A DNA stretch of 64,000 nt from Burhinus oedicnemus (taxonomy: Eukaryota; Chordata; Aves; Charadriiformes; Burhinidae). The notes beneath the pieces were generated by a model, which saw nothing but the letters and a program-made list of their open reading frames with translations, was not told where the DNA came from and made no database searches. Each line of letters begins with the position of its first letter. The stretch's first letter is position 1. The DNA is taken from positions 2,639,937-2,703,936 of the forward strand of contig VFFE01007633.1 of the NCBI GenBank assembly GCA_008921705.1. The letters are read 5' to 3'. The position numbers and the translations under genes were made by a program. Shown piece by piece: positions 59,201 through 64,000 of the stretch.

Positions 59201-62200
59201 GATATCCTTGCTTTAGGGCTTTTTATAAGAATCTCAACTTAAAACTTGGCATTGTTTGCTTGAATTGCCAAGCCAGCAAGCAGCCTGTCTGAGCCGTGCC
59301 AAGGAGGGAGCTCTGGAGTGTGACCTTGCTCTCGCTTCTTTCAAACAATAACTTCCAGGAATACTCCTGAGATCAGCCCAGCCTTATCTATATTTTACAT
59401 TTCATTGTCTGAATTCCTTAAAAGTAACATAAAACTAATTTTTCATTTGGGAGCGCACAGGATGACGGTATCCAGAAAGAGAAATAGAGATTTTCAGCAC
59501 TGAAGTTCTTGGCTACGTCCCCAGACCAGACTGGCAGGGACTGAAGGATGGCTGTTTGTTCCATAGCCTAGAAGACATTAATTTTTTGGCCACGACCTGT
59601 CTCCCAAATTTCAGCTACGATGTGACTGTGTGTGTAACGAGTACCCCTGCTGCCATTCCCAACAGAAAGCCCTGGGAGCACTGACCTGTTCAGCAGGGCG
59701 ACCCCTTGCATGCAACACATCCCCGCCGGCAATCCCGTGCAGGAGAGCCTGCTCTCACCCTGCTGCGAATAACTGGGGCTGCAACTAGCTCTCAGCGGTA
59801 AACCCTCCTTGGAAGAGGAATGTCTTTGGTAATGAATTCTTCTTTGTTTTTATGCACCTTAACGCCGTTTAACAGGGCGACAGTGACTGCCACAAAGCCT
59901 GACGTGGGTTGCCCGATCACAGTGCGGATGGCAGAAAGAAATATGAACTGTAGTACCACAGTGAGAGCAGACTTCATCTGTTCCCCTCCGAAGGGGAGCT
60001 GGTAGAAGTCTGACCTTGTCCACCCGTGGCTGAAGAAAGCAGCCTGCCAGGAAAGAAGCATGAAGCTGCTCCTGGGACACATTCATTGCTCTACCAAAAG
60101 AGGTACTGGCATTACCTCTCTTAAGATTTCATACAGCTCAAAGGCTCCTGGCATTGTTGGAAAAGTCTTAAAAATAAAATTAAGCTGTCCCAAGTAACGA
60201 AAATTCAGCCAACCAGTATATAAATGTACTACAGTAGTTTTAGAAGTACTAAAAAGGGGAAAAAAAAGTAGAAATGGAAAGATTTAAATAACAATGCTCC
60301 AAGGAAAAAAGGATGCTAAAGCAGACCAAATGGTTATCAAATGGCAGTTTGGAGCCAGGTAATCCCCTGCAGAACTGGGAGAGCAACAGACCTTATTTCC
60401 TTCTGCATGCAAGCCACACCTTGGCTTACCATGGAAATGTGTAACGCAGCAGGACTTCTGCGCTCAGAGAAGGCAATACTTCTCCTACGCCTGGGGGACA
60501 CAATAGCCCCAAGTAAGAAGTTTGCCAGGTATGTGTTAGTACGAGCCCTGGCAATTTGCTGTCCTCCTCTGCTCGCTCGCAACTTCTCCTGCGTGCCTGG
60601 TTATAGCTTCTAGTTACTCTATTGTATTACAATTCTCTTTTCCTACCCCTTCTCAAAGACCTCTCCCACCAAAACTTGCCCCGACATGAGGTCACTCTTC
60701 TTCCAGCCACACAGGGTATAGAATTGGTCTCTTCTTGGTTTAGGGAAGGGTTTTTTATTGCTGCTATTTCTTAGTGCGGTAGAACAATAGAGACTAGTAA
60801 CTCATTACACCGACCAAAGCTGAACAGGTTTATTTGCTCAGGATGATGCTTTTAGCTGTGAGAATACTATTTCCTCAACAAAGGCGCTGGTTTGCCTCTT
60901 GGCCTTCTTGACGCTTATTTCCATACCATAGCCTCAGGCTATGTCTTCAGGCGTGCAGTGGACCGGGGCCACTGGCACTAATTTGATGTCCTAAGCTCCC
61001 GAGGATTTTATCAAAGACCCTGTGACAGTACCTGTTCACCTCAGAGAAGGGGAAGAGGCTCTTTATCCTCACTCTGAGTGTCAGCTGGTGAAGACAGATG
61101 TCATAAATAAGTATTAAGCTCTCTTGCCATCACTCTGTCCCCTGGACTCCCTGACACTCATGAGAAGCATGCAGATAGTTTGCCTCATCCTTCATTAATG
61201 TACCCAGGCTCACCCCACAGTCACTGTCACCCTCCTGTTACTGTCTAGACTTGTCACAGTGAGACCTAGTCATGGGACACATGACAGCATCTGCAGAAGT
61301 GACACCTCACGCCAGACTTCGTGTCCGTGTCACGCGAGAAAGGCTCAAACTGTTTACAAGCCTCCGAGACACATCAGTGTGCTGGGATGTGAAGCCCTCT
61401 CTGCCTGGAGGGTGTGCTGGGCATTTCTCCCAAACAGCGCTGAAGACGGTGGGACAGAGAGCACCGCAAGCTGGCATGAAAGCCCTCCCACAGTGGCCAC
61501 CGCTGGAGCTCCTGCCTGGCGTCAGGCTCAGCTGCCGGACAATGTGGATGCTTCCAGCCGAGCAGAAGGTACGCGGCCTGTTCTTAAGAGCCGGTGCTCA
61601 GGAGTCAACCTGTTCACCCTCCTGTTTGGCAATTAAGCAAGTCACGTTGTTCTTCCGTTTCAAATGCTTTCATGCCAGCCCATCCCTACGATGTAGTCCT
61701 ATATAGAACTGCATGTCCTGGGCGTACTGGGGACAGTCAGCCGCAGCCCTCCCTTATTCACTCGCCCTGCTGCACAGCTGCCCTGCAGTCCTGCTTCTCC
61801 AAAGGGTTCCCTAGGAAGAAAGGCACCAAGGAGCTGTAGCGGTGGCTGAATTTAGGCGAGGCTACCTTAGTAGCAGATCTCAGTTGGTCTCTGCTGAGAG
61901 CACCATGTTCCCTTCGTCTGGTTTGAGACCTCCCGTGTCAGAGCTTGGGTCGGAGCAGCCACGAGAAGCTTGATTTTCTGAACCTGGCCCTTCTGCTTGC
62001 CCCCAGGGAGGACCAGCCTCACCAGCAGCTGGACAAGTGCATCGGCAGCGCCCGGCTGGCCACTGCCTGGGACCCACCAACGGTGATGGTGACGGTCCTC
62101 CTCACCTCCACCTCTGAGACCTGCAGCGTCCTGCATCCCCGCCTTGGCCAAGCTCTGTGCTGGTGCACAACGCGTCTGTTTGGTTTCCTCCTGTCCTGTA

Positions 62201-63189
62201 GTTATCTAATCTCCTGCCCCGGGGCTGGGAAGGCCTGGGAGCGCTGGTGCGTGGCCGCCCCGCTTCCAAGCACACGTGAACAGGTTTATGAACGCTCCCT
62301 CCGTGGGTACGGCAGGAGCTGAGAAAATCTTTGCCTGAAAATATTGTAGCTATATTGAGAACACTAATCTCCAAGCCCTGCCCAGAGTGCCATTAGGCAA
62401 CGATCTTCCTTTCAAGTGCGGGATGAAAAAGATCAATGGCAGCTTTCTTTTCGCGGGTGCTATAAATGGTTCATACACTTGCCGTGGATGAAAATTATGT
62501 TGGAAACCCAGTTACGGTCCTCGGAGATGAAATGCTGACACTTTCTCTCCAACACACATTTTTTAATTGTGGTATGGTCAGAAGTCAGATCGTTTCCTGT
62601 GGCTTTGTGAAAAAACAATTCAGTTCAGTTGTTACTGGGTCAGCAATATTTACAGTTCTTCCCACGTGGGCTAGCAGATTTCTTTACATACTTTATCGAG
62701 ACACGTTGGGAGGTTCCACATATTTTTTTGTAATTATTTGGTACATTGATTGAAGAAAGAAACTGTTGGTTCTGACCGATTGTTTTAAGGTGCTTATAAG
62801 AAAACGGTAACATTTTTAAAGTTTCTTGTTCTGTAGGTCAGCGAAGAGTAACAGTACACAAGCTCCTAAACTGTCCTTTTCAAACTCCCAAAACAAGCAG
62901 ATCATTGCAATTCCCACAGAAATTAAACAAGTGTAGCTCGCAAGACTTAACAGCTGATTTAAGAAAAAACAACAATAAATACAGTGCAACTTTTTAAGAT
63001 TGTCAGTACTGTGCAGGGACTGAAGAACCGAGACAATTACAATAAACGTCCCGCTCTCCCCTATTCCTGTGTCTGCACCCAGTTATAATTATGCAAGAAA
63101 TTAGCAATATTTCAAGAGCGGCTCTGACGCTAAGCGCCTGTTTTCCAAAGTATTTTTAAGCCACCGTGTAGATTACAAAACGGGTATTA
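56261..63189. other. Intergenic, no gene recognised
   Basis: No coding exon or RNA gene can be supported. A block at about 58270-58600, rich in TAAT-, TTTAT- and CCACAGTG-like motifs, and one at 58620-58900, starting with GCTAATTAACTCC, may be conserved regulatory DNA. This is unproven. Confidence 0.4.
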
Positions 63190-63499
63190 GGCAACCAGAG
63201 GGCCGAGAGCCTCGCAGGCCGTGCGGTGCTGTGAGAGCTCAGCACATGGCCCCGCTCAGGGAGGTGCGAGGCGGGGGGCTGTGCACCCCGCAGCCGCAGC
63301 CGCAGGCAGGGGGCTCGGTGCGGTTGCCTGTGCTAACCCTCCCGACCGTTTCATCAGCTCTTCTGAAAGTGGATTTAAGAAAAACCCCCTAATATCAGAA
63401 AGCCTTCAGGGGAGTATATTGATTTTTCTTCTTTTTTAATGCCACAGCAACGTAGTTGGAGAGGAAAGACATCATCCACGGCCACGGTACCTAGACAGC

Positions 63500-64000
63500 G
63501 CTCCATACATTTTATTTCGTTACTTTGCAGCCAGCGTCGTGTTCCGGCGCTTGAAAAGAAAACGCTACCGTAGCCTGCGCAGGTCGCCGCCCGCCGACGT
63601 TCGCGAGCCCCTCGGGCACGGACCAGCACCGCTCCACGCGGGCAGAACCAGCGCCCCACGCCGCCCCACCGCCTTCCCCGTCGCTCCACACCGCGTTACG
63701 CCGCCTGACCGCCAGCAGACGCGGCCCACCGCCCCCACGCCCACCCGAGGGGGCTGCCGGGCAGCAGCGCGGGGTGGGACCCCCCGGCCGCCGCGACCCC
63801 CCTGCCCCCCGGCGGGGCTCTACGCTGCCGGACGGGGGGGGAACTCCCTGCCGGCGCCGCTCTCCCCGCGGCAGAAAGTTGTGCGGGCGCCCGCCCCCGG
63901 CTGCCCCGGGAGGGGGGACGACGACGGGGCCGGGAGGCGGCCGCCGGGCCGGGTGCGGGTCCGGGGCGGGGCGGCAGGGCCCGGCCCCGCTGATGTCAGC
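63500..64000. promoter_or_regulatory. CpG island at the window edge
   Basis: The sequence is very CpG-rich, with many GGGCGG or CCGCCC sites and long C/G runs. It has a GC-rich shore from about 63200 and ends with TGATGTCAGC, a CRE/AP-1-like octamer. It has the character of a gene promoter, but no start codon that I can assign lies in the window. By memory of the human order (KLHL31 then LRRC1) it could belong to LRRC1. That is inference only. Confidence 0.7.

Overview
This is vertebrate nuclear DNA, almost certainly from a bird. Several 3'-anchored CR1 LINE fragments carry the typical avian tail. There is a solo endogenous-retrovirus LTR of a type common in avian genomes, with intact 5-bp target duplications. 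Introns are short, and two intron-containing vertebrate genes are present. The species cannot be fixed from sequence alone.

Layout. Positions 4669-8494 hold KLHL31 on the minus strand: two coding exons, 634 codons, apparently complete. Its 3' flank (1-4668) carries an old inverted-repeat element and an L2-like LINE remnant. A possible upstream 5'UTR exon and promoter lies near 10.8-11.0 kb. Positions 8.5-17.4 kb are intergenic, with a CR1 tail, an LTR fragment and a longer CR1 fragment. A CpG island at about 17.4-18.3 kb contains the start of a second gene on the plus strand, an Elongin A-like gene. Its 11 coding exons (17904-37462) join in one open frame of 598 codons plus stop. Its introns hold a solo LTR, a CR1 tail and an unidentified antisense ORF of 178 codons. 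From 37.6 to 63.2 kb I find no gene. This stretch contains a CR1 tail with a GGCTA microsatellite, small tandem repeats and a few blocks that might be regulatory. The window ends inside a second strong CpG island (about 63.5-64.0 kb), probably the promoter of the next gene.

Function. The two genes are unrelated in role but both products are expected cullin-RING ligase adaptors. KLHL31 is a BTB-BACK-Kelch (CUL3-type) protein of striated muscle. The Elongin A-like protein has a TFIIS N-terminal-type domain, an Elongin BC box and an F-box-like segment (RNA polymerase II elongation and CUL5-type ubiquitination). From memory, human KLHL31 lies between GCLC and LRRC1 with no Elongin A gene beside it, so an intact intron-bearing Elongin A-like gene here is the most interesting content. 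I see no clearly new biological system.
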